DNA of 64,000 nucleotides from JAEVLT01 sp964484065 (GCA_964484065.1 CAZAEW010000001.1:1-64000), one strand, 5' to 3'; shown: positions 40,784 to 49,990, numbered from the stretch's first letter. The notes: generated by a model not told the origin, from the letters alone. Program-made: numbers and translations.

Positions 40784-41377
40784 TTAATCACGATATCTTT
40801 CAACCAGAACCGGCTGAAGCTGTTTCCCAAGCATGGCGGTTTCAATTGTTTCATATAATAAAGACATTCTAGCCACCATTGAATTTGGTTTTTTCACAGG
40901 ATCGTCTTGCCCAAATGGAATAAAAAAAAGGTTCTTTGTTGCCATTAATTTCATTAAATTAACCCCATTTAACCCTAATGCATCATTTGTTGAAATACCC
41001 AGAACAACGGGTTTGCCGTTTCTTAATGTTGCCTTTGCCGCCATAAGAACCGGGCTGTCCGTCATGGCGTTGGCAAGTTTGCTCATTGAATTTCCTGTTA
41101 ATGGAGCGATGACCATACAATCAAGGGGTATTTTAGGTCCAAGCGGCTCTGCCTTTACAATCGAATCAATCACTTTATGTCCAGTTACTTCTTCAATTCG
41201 TTGAATCCAATCTTCCCCTTTTCCAAACCTTGTTTCTGTATTTTTTACTGTGAAAGTGACAACTGGAAGAACCTCTGCACCATCACGCACCAGCTTTTCT
41301 ATTTCGGGGAACACAGCATCATAGGTGCAGTGGGAACCTGTAAGGCCAAACCCGATTCTAGTACCTTTTAAACTCAT
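40784..41377 (-). CDS. dpaB: Dipicolinate synthase subunit B
   Basis: DpaB (SpoVFB) is the flavoprotein-fold subunit of the enzyme that oxidises dihydrodipicolinate to dipicolinic acid in the mother cell. The 197-aa protein opens with GTRIGFGLTGSHCTYD and has the PLTGNSMSKLANAMTDSPVLMAAKA flavin-site region. It overlaps dpaA by four bases (ATGA). Dipicolinate chelated with calcium then fills the spore core. Confidence 0.95.
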   Translation of the reverse strand: MSLKGTRIGFGLTGSHCTYDAVFPEIEKLVRDGAEVLPVVTFTVKNTETRFGKGEDWIQRIEEVTGHKVIDSIVKAEPLGPKIPLDCMVIAPLTGNSMSKLANAMTDSPVLMAAKATLRNGKPVVLGISTNDALGLNGVNLMKLMATKNLFFIPFGQDDPVKKPNSMVARMSLLYETIETAMLGKQLQPVLVERYRD

Positions 41378-42270
41378 GTTGTTTTCTCCTTTCGTTTGGA
41401 AAGACCCTCCTGAAGAAGCTGTGCCAATACATCTGCAAGTATTTGACCTGCCGTCTTCGGTGCAACAATTCCCGGAAGGCTCGGGGCAAGCAATGCTTTT
41501 ATTCCGCGTTTCTCAGCATATCGAAAATCAGTTCCGCCAGGTTTTGAGGCAATATCAATGATGAGCGTATGGGCAGGCATTTTTGAAATAACTGCCGCAC
41601 TAACGATTGGAACAGGAACCGTATTAATTAAAATATCGGTATCTTTCACTTCATTTTCTAAATCATCTAATTGAAATGGAGCTAAAGCCATTTCTGTTAT
41701 CCGAGCAAGATGTTCTGTTTTTCTGGCCCCTACTTTTACTTTTGCTCCAAGAGCATGCAAGGCTCTAGCGACGCTCATTCCGCATCTGCCCAAACCAAGA
41801 ACAACAATGTTTGAGCCATGAATCGTAAAATCGGTATGTTGGATGGCCATCATAATCGTTCCTTCCACTGTTGGAATCGAATTATAGATAGCCACGTCAT
41901 CCCTTTCAAACAATTTGACAAGTGTTCTTTGTTTTGTAATTTCATTTAAATAGTTATTGCTAATGCCGGAATAGATTGTGCAATGGTCAGGGGTCTTTAA
42001 GATAATATCCTCAGTTAAAATGACCTTTTCATTGGAAAAAATCGTTTCTACCTGGCCTTCCAAATTTGTGCCGGCAACAGGTAAAATAAATGCATCCATA
42101 TGGGTAAAATCGACTTCATCGATTTTTTCCTTCGCGGCACCTGAAAAGGCATGGTCAAGCTGCTCGAATCCAATTAATGATAACTTTGCATCTAGTTCGG
42201 TCAGCTTCCGGATAATTTCCAGCTGTCTGGCATCTCCGCCAATCACGGCTATCTGCATCCCTGTCAGCAT
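41374..42270 (-). CDS. dpaA: Dipicolinate synthase subunit A
   Basis: DpaA (SpoVFA) is the NAD(P)-binding subunit. The 298-aa protein has the N-terminal MLTGMQIAVIGGDARQLEI hallmark and a Rossmann loop VVLGLGRCGMSVA near 160. The start at 42270 has AAGGTG nine nt away; a closer upstream ATG overlaps the binding site. It heads dpaAB behind a sigma-K-type promoter. Confidence 0.95.
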   Translation of the reverse strand: MLTGMQIAVIGGDARQLEIIRKLTELDAKLSLIGFEQLDHAFSGAAKEKIDEVDFTHMDAFILPVAGTNLEGQVETIFSNEKVILTEDIILKTPDHCTIYSGISNNYLNEITKQRTLVKLFERDDVAIYNSIPTVEGTIMMAIQHTDFTIHGSNIVVLGLGRCGMSVARALHALGAKVKVGARKTEHLARITEMALAPFQLDDLENEVKDTDILINTVPVPIVSAAVISKMPAHTLIIDIASKPGGTDFRYAEKRGIKALLAPSLPGIVAPKTAGQILADVLAQLLQEGLSKRKEKTT

Positions 42271-42338
42271 GAAAACATTCACCTTCTTTATTTAAAAATC
42301 CATCTCAAATATCAATCATTTCTTTGTTTTTACTTCCA

Positions 42339-42367
42339 CATCTTATGTAAAAGAACAGGAATCGGTG
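42339..42367 (-). promoter_or_regulatory. Sigma-K promoter of dpaAB
   Basis: CACC (42364-42367), a 16-nt gap and CATAAGATG (42339-42347) on the minus strand match the sigma-K pattern mACm-N16-CATANNNTA at all but one defined position. The spoVF operon is known to be sigma-K dependent in B. subtilis. Confidence 0.65.
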
Positions 42368-42396
42368 CGTTCCTCGAGTCTCAATCATTAAAAAAA

Positions 42397-42424
42397 GCCC
42401 AAGCAAATAGATCTTTGCTTGGGC
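42397..42424 (-). terminator. ymxH terminator
   Basis: GCCCAAGCAAA and TTTGCTTGGGC form an 11-bp perfect stem with a 6-nt loop, followed by T8 on the minus strand. Confidence 0.93.
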
Positions 42425-42441
42425 CTTCTTTACCTTTAAAG

Positions 42442-42687
42442 TTATTCATTTTCATCAGGAATATCAATGATAATCATGTCTGTGCCAATTTTTTTTATAT
42501 AGGTCCATGGAACCCGGATTTCGTCTCCCTGTTTCCGAAGTCCAAACCATTTAACCGAAGGAATTAACAGGGCTTGGATTTGCCCGGTTTCTTCATTTAT
42601 CTCCAAATCCGTCTGACCAAGTATCCCTAATCTTTCCGCTTTTTTTACATCGACAATTTCTTTTCCGCTCAATTCTTTCAGCCTCAT
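42442..42687 (-). CDS. ymxH: YlmC/YmxH family PRC-barrel protein
   Basis: The 81-aa protein is a single PRC-barrel domain of the YlmC/YmxH family, several members of which are linked to sporulation. The pattern RLKELSGKEIVDVKKAERLG and RVPWTYIKKIGTDMIIID is typical. The start follows AAGGGGGC. It follows mlpA after that gene's terminator and has its own terminator. Its biochemical role is unknown. Confidence 0.87.
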   Translation of the reverse strand: MRLKELSGKEIVDVKKAERLGILGQTDLEINEETGQIQALLIPSVKWFGLRKQGDEIRVPWTYIKKIGTDMIIIDIPDENE

Positions 42688-42752
42688 TGACCAGCCCCCT
42701 TATTCTTTCTTGTACTAGTTTATAAGCGGAATTAAAAAATTAGAATAAATAA

Positions 42753-42777
42753 AAACAGTTCGGAGTCCGAACTGTTT
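42753..42777 (-). terminator. mlpA terminator
   Basis: AAACAGTTCGG and CCGAACTGTTT form an 11-bp perfect stem with a 3-nt loop, followed by T-rich DNA on the minus strand. Confidence 0.92.
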
Positions 42778-42784
42778 GGTTATT

Positions 42785-44023
42785 TTACTTTACGCCTTTT
42801 GGAAACTCTCCATTTGGGCTAATGAGTGAAAGCGAATATTGGTCAGTGAAAATGTCATTGGCCAATTCATCTACCCCTTGCTTAGTGACCTGATCAATTT
42901 GTTCAATGATCTCATCTAAAGAACGGTGCCTTTTTAGAAGCAGTTCATTTTTCCCGTTTCTGCTCATCCGGCTGTTTGTGCTTTCAAGACTTAACATTAA
43001 ACTTCCTTTTAATTGTTCCTTGCTATTGACCAATTCTTTTTCTGTAATCCCGTCCTGTTTTAATTTTTGCAAGGTTTCCTGAATGGTTTCAAAAAGTACA
43101 TCCAGCTGCTGTGCGCCCGTTCCGCCGTAAATGGTGACAACGCCGCTCTCTTGATAGGCAGAATGGTAAGAAAAAACGGAGTAAGCCAATCCGCGCTGTT
43201 CACGGACTTCTTGGAATAAACGGCTGCTCATGCTGCCGCCAAGAATATTATTTAAAACAATGAGTGAATAAATATCTTCATGGCCGACTTGCAAGCCATT
43301 GTAACCGATACATAAATGAGCCTGTTCCGTCTCTTTCTTTCGAGAAATCCGATTGAAGTGGAAAGTCGATTTGTTTTCCGGAGTTTGTTTATTTTCTCCT
43401 TGATAGAATCCGAAGTATTTCTCCACTTCAGATATAAATGAATCTGAAATATTTCCAGCTACTGAAATAACGACATTTTCTGGAATATATCTTTCTTGAA
43501 TATATTCCCTTAAGGTATCTCCGGTAAATGTATTTAAAGTTTCTTCCGTACCTAAAATCGGGTAGCCGAGCGGGTGATTCTCATATACAGCTTTGCTTAA
43601 TAAGTCATGAACGATATCATCTGGGGTATCTTCATACATTTTAATTTCTTCAAGAACCACATTTTTTTCTTTTTTAAGCTCTTCTTCATCAAAAGTGGAA
43701 TTAAAAAACATGTCAGCTAATACTTCCAGTGCATAGCTTGAATGGGTATCTAGTACTTTTGCATAATAACACGTATATTCCTTGGAAGTAAAAGCATTAA
43801 CCTGTCCGCCTATACTGTCAAATGATTCTGCAATTTCCCGCGCGGATCTTGTTTTTGTTCCTTTAAAAAACATGTGCTCTAAAAAGTGGGAAATTCCGTT
43901 ATTCTTTGGATTTTCATCCTTTGATCCTGTTCCAATCCAGACTCCAATGGCAACAGAACGAACTGTAGGAATATTTTCAAGTACAATTCTTACTCCATTT
44001 TGACATGTATATTTTTTAATCAT
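42785..44023 (-). CDS. mlpA: M16-family zinc protease MlpA (YmxG)
   Basis: This 412-aa insulinase-type peptidase has the zinc motif HFLEH at 46-50 and the downstream Glu in the EEIKMYEDTPDD segment. B. subtilis MlpA (409 aa) is a processing-peptidase-like enzyme that affects extracellular protease expression. The start at 44023 follows GGAGG. It has its own sigma-A promoter and no inactive partner gene beside it, unlike ymfF-ymfH. Confidence 0.92.
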   Translation of the reverse strand: MIKKYTCQNGVRIVLENIPTVRSVAIGVWIGTGSKDENPKNNGISHFLEHMFFKGTKTRSAREIAESFDSIGGQVNAFTSKEYTCYYAKVLDTHSSYALEVLADMFFNSTFDEEELKKEKNVVLEEIKMYEDTPDDIVHDLLSKAVYENHPLGYPILGTEETLNTFTGDTLREYIQERYIPENVVISVAGNISDSFISEVEKYFGFYQGENKQTPENKSTFHFNRISRKKETEQAHLCIGYNGLQVGHEDIYSLIVLNNILGGSMSSRLFQEVREQRGLAYSVFSYHSAYQESGVVTIYGGTGAQQLDVLFETIQETLQKLKQDGITEKELVNSKEQLKGSLMLSLESTNSRMSRNGKNELLLKRHRSLDEIIEQIDQVTKQGVDELANDIFTDQYSLSLISPNGEFPKGVK

Positions 44024-44071
44024 CGAATTCCTCCTGTTTACTAACAACGGATGCTTGCTTTGTCTATTTAT

Positions 44072-44100
44072 GTTATATCATATTGAATTAGTGTTTCCAA
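44072..44100 (-). promoter_or_regulatory. Sigma-A promoter of mlpA
   Basis: TTGGAA (44095-44100), a 17-nt spacer ending in TGA, and TATAAC (44072-44077) on the minus strand, about 50 nt before the gene. Confidence 0.65.
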
Positions 44101-44118
44101 TTCATAGAGTGTGTATCA

Positions 44119-45072
44119 TCACTTTATTTGTTGAATTCGGTCTTCTTTCATTAGTTCTGTAACCGTTCCGATGGATAAATGTTTTTCCTCGATTAATGTG
44201 ATCAGGCGATCTAAAGCTTTTGCAGTTGAGGCAGTTGGGTGCATGAGAATCAGTGAACCATTGCCGATCTTCCCCATTACGCGGCTGATCAGATCGCTGG
44301 GTTCAGGTTTTTGCCAATCAACCGTATCAACCGTCCACATGACGGTTTCCATCTTTAGGTCTTTTGCAACCTTCACAGTCATATCCTGATAACTGCCGCT
44401 GGGGGGGGCAAACCATTTGCACGTTTTCCCTGTAGTGGCTTCGATTACTTCATTCGTTTTAACCATTTCTGCTCTCGTCCGTCCCTCAGTCAGCCTCTTC
44501 ATATCCGGGTGAGAATAAGAATGATTTCCCACTTCATGCCCTGCCTCCACAATCATTTTAGCAAGGTCGGGGTTTTTCTTTACCCAGTTGCCTTCCAAAA
44601 AGAAACTGGCCCTAATGTGATGTTTCTTTAATGTTGCTAGCATATCTGATAAATATTCATTTCCCCAAGCCACATTAATGATAAAACTGACCATTGGCTT
44701 TCCGGGGTTGCCCCTGTAAATCGGTGAAGGCGGTAAATCTTGAAGGTGCACCTTTGGTTTTATTTCTTTTAGAACTAGATCCTTTTCATTAAACTTTCCA
44801 TCTTTTTTCATTTTATGGTAGGATTCGGGCACATCCACTTTTATCCCATTATAACCGGGTATTTTTTTCCAAACTCTATCGATAACAGCATCAGATGGAT
44901 TCACTTCATATTTTTGAGCCTTCCTGCTGATTTCTTCATAAAGGGAATCCGTGGGTTTAGCTGTTTGAAGTGAATGATTTTGAATAAATTTAACATATGT
45001 AGAGACAAGCGAATCATTAACAATCATCCAAGCCGCAAAAAAGAAAAGCACGATCATACTGAACTTCCTCAT
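44119..45072 (-). CDS. ylxY: YlxY polysaccharide-deacetylase-like protein
   Basis: The 317-aa protein has an N-terminal membrane anchor or signal (about 4-20), a spacer domain and a C-terminal NodB-like domain (about 135-310). The second metal motif HSYSHPDM is kept. The first motif, normally TFDDG, reads NVAWGNE, so the metal-binding Asp is missing and deacetylase activity is doubtful. The start at 45072 has GGGAGGGGG nine nt away. It lies downstream of pnp, the usual Bacillus position. Confidence 0.9.
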   Translation of the reverse strand: MRKFSMIVLFFFAAWMIVNDSLVSTYVKFIQNHSLQTAKPTDSLYEEISRKAQKYEVNPSDAVIDRVWKKIPGYNGIKVDVPESYHKMKKDGKFNEKDLVLKEIKPKVHLQDLPPSPIYRGNPGKPMVSFIINVAWGNEYLSDMLATLKKHHIRASFFLEGNWVKKNPDLAKMIVEAGHEVGNHSYSHPDMKRLTEGRTRAEMVKTNEVIEATTGKTCKWFAPPSGSYQDMTVKVAKDLKMETVMWTVDTVDWQKPEPSDLISRVMGKIGNGSLILMHPTASTAKALDRLITLIEEKHLSIGTVTELMKEDRIQQIK

Positions 45073-45180
45073 TCTCCTCTGCCCCCTCCCTATACAAAGT
45101 ATGTATTCTAGGGACAAGATAGAACGAAAAGAGGAGAGCCCCAGCTAGTGAAGGACTAAACGGCTCGGGCGATGACATGG

Positions 45181-45203
45181 AAAAAGCCAGGGTTACCCCT
45201 GAC
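45181..45203 (-). terminator. pnp terminator
   Basis: CAGGG and CCCTG arms pair around a 4-nt loop, extended by a GC pair, and the minus strand ends GCTTTTT. Confidence 0.8.
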
Positions 45204-45234
45204 TTCTATAACTCCACTTTACAGAAATTATTTA

Positions 45235-47352
45235 TTAATGTTTTTCCTCTGCTTTTTCACGCTGTTCTTTTAATACGGCTTTGCGTGAAAGATTCACACG
45301 GCCCTGCTTGTCAATTTCCGTAACCTTTACTAAAATTTCATCCCCAAGCTTAACAACGTCTTCGACTTTTCCAACACGTTCTTCAGCCAGTTCCGAAATA
45401 TGGACTAACCCGTCCTTGCCGGCAAAGATTTCAACAAACGCACCGAATTTTTCAATCCGTTTTACTTTACCAAGGTAAAGCTGTCCAACTTCCACTTCAC
45501 GAACAAGATCCTCAATGATTTTCTTCGCTTTTTCATTCATTTCTTGATTCGTTGAAGCAATGAAAATCGTACCATCTTGTTCAATATCAATCTTGACGCC
45601 GGTTTCCTCAATAATTTTATTGATTTGTTTACCGCTTGGTCCGATTACATCGCGAATCTTATCAGGATTAATGGTCATCGTCAGGATTTTAGGCGCATAG
45701 GCTGAAAGATTTTTTCTTGGCTCAGAAATGGTTGACAGCATATGTCCTAAAATTTGCATCCGGCCTTTTTTTGCTTGCTTTAAGGCCTCATCTAAAATTT
45801 CACGGGAAAGACCCTCAATTTTTATATCCATTTGCAATGCGGTAACCCCTTTGGCTGTTCCAGCAACTTTAAAGTCCATATCCCCAAGATGATCTTCCAT
45901 TCCTTGAATATCCGTTAAGACGGTATAGTGCTCTCCGGATTTAACAAGTCCCATTGCGATTCCAGCCACCGGCGCTTTAATCGGTACCCCTGCATCCATC
46001 ATCGCCAGTGTGCTTCCGCAAATACTTGCCTGTGAAGTGGAACCGTTTGATTCAAGAACTTCAGATACTAAACGAATGGTATAAGGAAAATCCTTTTCAG
46101 ATGGAATAATTGGTTCCAACGCTCTTTCACCCAGAGCTCCATGCCCAATTTCACGGCGTCCCGGTCCCCGCATTGGACCAGTTTCTCCAACGCTGTACGG
46201 CGGGAAATTATAATGGTGCATAAACCGTTTTTCTTCTTCAATTCCCAGGCCGTCTAAAATTTGCACATCACCCATTGCTCCAAGTGTACAAACGCTGAGA
46301 GCCTGAGTTTGTCCCCTGGTAAATAAGCCGGAACCATGGGTACGCGGAAGGATTCCCACTTGAGATGACAGCGGTCGGATTTCATCCACTTTCCTTCCGT
46401 CTGGACGAACCTTTTCCTCTGTGATCAAGCGGCGGACCTCGCCTTTGACAATCTTGTCCAAGATTTGTTTTATTTGCTTTAAGTCATCTTCAGTTGCTTC
46501 TTGTTCCTCATATTTTTCCATAACTTGATTTTTTACTGCCTTAATGGCATCTTCACGGGCATGCTTTTCCTGCACTTGGATAGCGCTCAGCATATCCGCT
46601 TCACAGATTGCCCTTACTTCCGCTTCAAGCTCTTTATCGATTTCGTATAAAGTTACTTCCATCTTTTCTTTGCCGATTTCAGCAACAATTTTTTCTTGGA
46701 AAGCAATTAAAGATTTGATTTCCTCGTGGCCAAACATGATCGCTTCAAGCATAATTTCTTCAGGAACTTCATTTGCCCCTGCTTCAACCATGTTGATAGC
46801 ATCCTTTGTTCCGGCAACAGTTAAGTGAATATCACTATTTTCAGCTTGTTCAACAGTCGGATTGATGACGAACTCTCCATTTACCCGCCCTACGATTACA
46901 CCGGCAATCGGGCCCTCAAAAGGGATATTTGATGTGCTCAATGCCAGTGACGAGCCAAACATAGCAGCCATTTCAGTTGAACAATCTTGGTCAACACTCA
47001 TGACAACACTGACAACCTGAACATCATTGCGGAAACCATCTGCAAAAAGCGGACGGATGGGCCGGTCGATCAAGCGGCTTGCTAAAATGGCCTTTTCACT
47101 TGGACGCCCTTCACGTTTAATAAAGCCGCCCGGGATTTTACCGACAGCATATAATCTTTCTTCATAGTTTACCGTTAATGGAAAAAAATCAACGTTTTTT
47201 GGTTCTTTTGAAGCAGTAGCGGTGCTCAATACAGCTGTATCTCCATAACGGACTAAAACTGCCCCGTTTGCCTGCTTCGCTAATTGGCCGATTTCAACTG
47301 TCAGGTTGCGACCTGCCCAGTCAATGGAATAGACATGCTTATTTTGTTCCAT
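45235..47352 (-). CDS. pnp: Polynucleotide phosphorylase
   Basis: PNPase is the main 3'-to-5' phosphorolytic RNA exonuclease of Bacillus. The 705-aa protein has two RNase PH-like domains (about 10-215 and 310-545, the second with the catalytic MDAGVPIKAPVAGIAMGL region), a KH domain (about 555-615, IGPSGKQINKIIEETG) and an S1 domain (about 622-690). A -10 TATAAT lies about 120 nt upstream. Confidence 0.97.
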   Translation of the reverse strand: MEQNKHVYSIDWAGRNLTVEIGQLAKQANGAVLVRYGDTAVLSTATASKEPKNVDFFPLTVNYEERLYAVGKIPGGFIKREGRPSEKAILASRLIDRPIRPLFADGFRNDVQVVSVVMSVDQDCSTEMAAMFGSSLALSTSNIPFEGPIAGVIVGRVNGEFVINPTVEQAENSDIHLTVAGTKDAINMVEAGANEVPEEIMLEAIMFGHEEIKSLIAFQEKIVAEIGKEKMEVTLYEIDKELEAEVRAICEADMLSAIQVQEKHAREDAIKAVKNQVMEKYEEQEATEDDLKQIKQILDKIVKGEVRRLITEEKVRPDGRKVDEIRPLSSQVGILPRTHGSGLFTRGQTQALSVCTLGAMGDVQILDGLGIEEEKRFMHHYNFPPYSVGETGPMRGPGRREIGHGALGERALEPIIPSEKDFPYTIRLVSEVLESNGSTSQASICGSTLAMMDAGVPIKAPVAGIAMGLVKSGEHYTVLTDIQGMEDHLGDMDFKVAGTAKGVTALQMDIKIEGLSREILDEALKQAKKGRMQILGHMLSTISEPRKNLSAYAPKILTMTINPDKIRDVIGPSGKQINKIIEETGVKIDIEQDGTIFIASTNQEMNEKAKKIIEDLVREVEVGQLYLGKVKRIEKFGAFVEIFAGKDGLVHISELAEERVGKVEDVVKLGDEILVKVTEIDKQGRVNLSRKAVLKEQREKAEEKH

Positions 47353-47470
47353 ATATGTTCTTTACCCCTCTCTACTAAATCACTGTGGAGGATGACGCGA
47401 AATTATTCTTTCGCTATTATCATCTTGCTTTATGATAAAACCATAACAGGTAATATTTAATTAAGAATTT

Positions 47471-47476
47471 ATTATA
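47471..47476 (-). promoter_or_regulatory. -10 element of pnp
   Basis: A perfect TATAAT on the minus strand lies about 120 nt before pnp, just downstream of the rpsO terminator. The -35 is weak. Confidence 0.45.
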
Positions 47477-47542
47477 GTATGCCCAAATAAATGGAGCATT
47501 AAAATATGTATGAAAATCTCTGCTTTTTTAAAGCTAACAAAA

Positions 47543-47562
47543 AAGCGGGAAAAATCCCGCTT
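47543..47562 (-). terminator. rpsO terminator
   Basis: AAGCGGGA and TCCCGCTT form an 8-bp perfect stem with a 4-nt loop, followed by TTTTG on the minus strand. Confidence 0.9.
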
Positions 47563-47569
47563 CTGTGAA

Positions 47570-47839
47570 TTATCGACGTAGACCAAGTTTGTTAATTAAC
47601 ACGCGGTAACGTTGAACGTCTTTGTTACGTAAGTAAGTTAACAAATTACGGCGTTTACCGACCATTTTCAAAAGACCGCGACGTGAGTGGTGATCTTTTT
47701 TATGAGTACGTAAGTGCTCATTCAAATTGTTAATTGATTCAGTAAGGACAGCGATTTGTACTTCTGCAGATCCAGTGTCGTTTTCATGAGTTTTATACTC
47801 ATTGATAAGTTCATTTTTACGTTCTTGAGTGATTGCCAT
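47570..47839 (-). CDS. rpsO: 30S ribosomal protein S15
   Basis: The 89-aa protein is a canonical S15, which binds 16S rRNA early and forms bridge contacts with the 50S subunit. Length and sequence (ITQERKNELINEYKTHENDTGSAEVQIA and the DHHSRRGLLKMVGKRRNLL core) equal the family norm. The start follows AGGAGGTG. A strong promoter is 120 nt upstream, and the leader between may fold to bind S15, as shown for Geobacillus. Confidence 0.98.
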   Translation of the reverse strand: MAITQERKNELINEYKTHENDTGSAEVQIAVLTESINNLNEHLRTHKKDHHSRRGLLKMVGKRRNLLTYLRNKDVQRYRVLINKLGLRR

Positions 47840-47950
47840 CCTGTTTCACCTCCTGTATGGCATGCGCTTGTCCATGCCTTATTATAATCGCCTGTTACTG
47901 AGCAAGCGTCGGAGACTCGACTTGCCAAGCAAAGGTTCTTTTTTAGTACG
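47840..47950 (-). promoter_or_regulatory. rpsO leader, candidate S15 autoregulatory RNA
   Basis: The leader of about 110 nt contains short complementary segments, including GGCATG with CATGCC just before the ribosome binding site. In Geobacillus and relatives S15 represses its own mRNA by binding such a leader. I did not model the fold in full. Confidence 0.35.
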
Positions 47951-47956
47951 TTAATA

Positions 47957-47985
47957 AGAATACAACTTTTTTTATGAAAAAGCAA
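47957..47985 (-). promoter_or_regulatory. Sigma-A promoter of rpsO
   Basis: TTGCTT (47980-47985), a 17-nt spacer and TATTCT (47957-47962) on the minus strand, right after ribC. Confidence 0.7.
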
Positions 47986-48051
47986 GCATATTAGCAGAAC
48001 CGCCCGTTTTTCATTTGTTTTTCCCTTAAAACATGAAAGAACAAAGGTCAT

Positions 48052-49002
48052 TTAATTTATTTCTTGAAAATACTGCAGGGCGTTTTGCTTGTCCTTTTCA
48101 ATTTGGGAGACAAGCTCGGATATTCCAGAAAATTTTTGTTCTTTTCGCAAGTATTGATGCCATTCAACCTGGACAATCTGCCCATACAGATCACCATTAA
48201 AATCAAACAGATGGACTTCTATTGATGGTCTTGGAGCTGCTTCTTTATAAAATGTCGGTTTATTACCGACATTACAGACACCGTTCATCCATTCCCCGGA
48301 TTCAGCTTTCAGGCGAACCGCATATACTCCAAGGGGAGGTACGATATAATCCTCCTCTATATCGACATTTGCAGTTGGAAAGCCTATCGTACGGCCCCTT
48401 TTATCGCCATGAATCACCTTGCCTGTGGTCGTATAGTATCTGCCAAGTAAAGCGGAAAGTGCATCCATCTGGCCTTCTTTAAGAAGTTTTCGGATCCAGG
48501 TTGAACTTACTTTTTCATCTCCGCTTGTATATTTTGGAATAGTGGTTGAAGTAAATTTTGCTCTTGAGTGGAACGGTAATGTTTCCATTGTTCCTTTCCC
48601 CATTCTTCCATAGGTATAATCAAAACCTGCTACAACATGCCTAACATTCAAATCGATGATATATTGATCAACAAACTCCTGCGGGAGAAGGTTGGCAAAT
48701 TCATCCGTAAAATGAACAATAAAAAAATAATCAATCCCCAGCTCTGCTACAATCTGAATCTTTTCTTTGAGCGGAGTTATATAATGAGCATGCATATCGT
48801 TTTTTTTCAATACGACTGAAGGATGCGGGTCAAATGTCATCACAGCACTTTTTAATCCCAATTCTTCGGCTTTATTCTTTGCTTTAAGAATTACCTGTTG
48901 GTGCCCGCGATGGACTCCGTCAAAATAACCCAATGCCATTACAATGGGAGGTATTTCATTTTTGTCCATTTGGAGCGGAAAATCGAGCATCATTACTTCC
49001 AC
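48052..49002 (-). CDS. ribC: Bifunctional riboflavin kinase/FAD synthetase
   Basis: RibC (RibF) phosphorylates riboflavin to FMN and adenylates FMN to FAD. The 316-aa protein has the adenylyltransferase domain with ALGYFDGVHRGHQ near 20 and a flavokinase domain (about 185-305) with GDKRGRTIGFPTANV. I favour a GTG start at 49002, nine nt after AGGTG; TTG at 49008 or GTG at 49014 would be too close to that site. The true start is uncertain by a few codons. It follows truB, the common Bacillus order. Confidence 0.92.
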   Translation of the reverse strand: MEVMMLDFPLQMDKNEIPPIVMALGYFDGVHRGHQQVILKAKNKAEELGLKSAVMTFDPHPSVVLKKNDMHAHYITPLKEKIQIVAELGIDYFFIVHFTDEFANLLPQEFVDQYIIDLNVRHVVAGFDYTYGRMGKGTMETLPFHSRAKFTSTTIPKYTSGDEKVSSTWIRKLLKEGQMDALSALLGRYYTTTGKVIHGDKRGRTIGFPTANVDIEEDYIVPPLGVYAVRLKAESGEWMNGVCNVGNKPTFYKEAAPRPSIEVHLFDFNGDLYGQIVQVEWHQYLRKEQKFSGISELVSQIEKDKQNALQYFQEIN

Positions 49003-49045
49003 AATCAAACTCACCTTTTCTAATATGTAACTCTTATTTCCTTCG

Positions 49046-49957
49046 TTATTGGCGCAAAACCTTGACAGGTTTCATCAACCCTTGCTTAGTCGGATGCTTA
49101 GCGTAAATGGCTAAAGCAAAACCTTCTTCGTTTTCTGCAACAATCGGTCCGTCCCATAATTGGAACTGCTCCGGCAACGGTAAAACCATACCGTTTTTCA
49201 CTTTCTCTGCTACTTTATCATTAATATAGAATTTCGGCAAATGAGACACTGCCCACTCGACCGGATATAAGGAATCTTCTAAAGTACCTTGTTCCATTTT
49301 TTCTTCAATTTCTGTGAAAGTTAAACAATTCTCCAATGAAAAGGATGCCGATCGAATCCGTTTCAATTTTGACATATGGGCGGGGAATCCTAGTTTTTCT
49401 CCTATCATAACGGCTAATGTACGAATATACGTTCCTTTGCTGCATTCTACTTGGAAGTGGAATGATACCGTCTCCCCAGAGAATTCCACCTGTTCATCCA
49501 TTAGTGAAATCGAATAAATCTTAACCGTTCTTGATGGCCGCTCAACTTCAATTCCCTTTCTTGCGTATTCATATAATCGCTTCCCATTCACCTTAACAGC
49601 TGAATACATTGGCGGCGTCTGCGTAATTTCACCAACAAAGGACTGTAAAACATCAAGAATTTCTTTCCTTGTTATGACTCTGTCAACAATTTTTCTTTCT
49701 ACAACCTCCCCGGAAGCATCCTCAGTCGCAGTGGAAAATCCAAGCGTTACCTCCCCTTCATACGCCTTTCCTGCATCGGTAATATACTCAGCTACTTTCG
49801 TTGCTCTTCCGATACAAATGGGGAGGACCCCTGTTACATCAGGATCAAGCGTCCCGGTGTGTCCCACTTTTTTTGTTTTTAAAATTTTCCGGAGTTTAAA
49901 AACACAATCATGAGACGTCATCCCCGCCGGTTTATATAATGGTAAAATTCCTTCCAA
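49046..49957 (-). CDS. truB: tRNA pseudouridine-55 synthase
   Basis: TruB makes the T-loop pseudouridine in nearly all elongator tRNAs. The 303-aa protein has the motif KKVGHTGTLDPDVTG with catalytic Asp38 and a C-terminal PUA-like part. The start is TTG at 49957, 7 nt after AAAGGAG; the upstream ATG contains that site. It is separated from rbfA by a strong terminator and a cre-like site. Confidence 0.95.
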   Translation of the reverse strand: MEGILPLYKPAGMTSHDCVFKLRKILKTKKVGHTGTLDPDVTGVLPICIGRATKVAEYITDAGKAYEGEVTLGFSTATEDASGEVVERKIVDRVITRKEILDVLQSFVGEITQTPPMYSAVKVNGKRLYEYARKGIEVERPSRTVKIYSISLMDEQVEFSGETVSFHFQVECSKGTYIRTLAVMIGEKLGFPAHMSKLKRIRSASFSLENCLTFTEIEEKMEQGTLEDSLYPVEWAVSHLPKFYINDKVAEKVKNGMVLPLPEQFQLWDGPIVAENEEGFALAIYAKHPTKQGLMKPVKVLRQ

Positions 49958-49976
49958 TTTTGCTGCTCCTTTCATA

Positions 49977-49990
49977 TGAAAGCGTTAGCG
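49977..49990 (+). promoter_or_regulatory. cre-like site between rbfA and truB
   Basis: TGAAAGCGTTAGCG matches TGWAARCGYTWNCW at 13 of 14 positions and is partly palindromic. It lies 20 nt upstream of the truB start, just after the terminator. With no visible promoter its role is unclear and it may be chance. Confidence 0.3.

Noticed and set aside
49003..49045. FMN riboswitch before ribC
   Set aside because: The gap to truB is only 43 nt, far too short for an RFN element.
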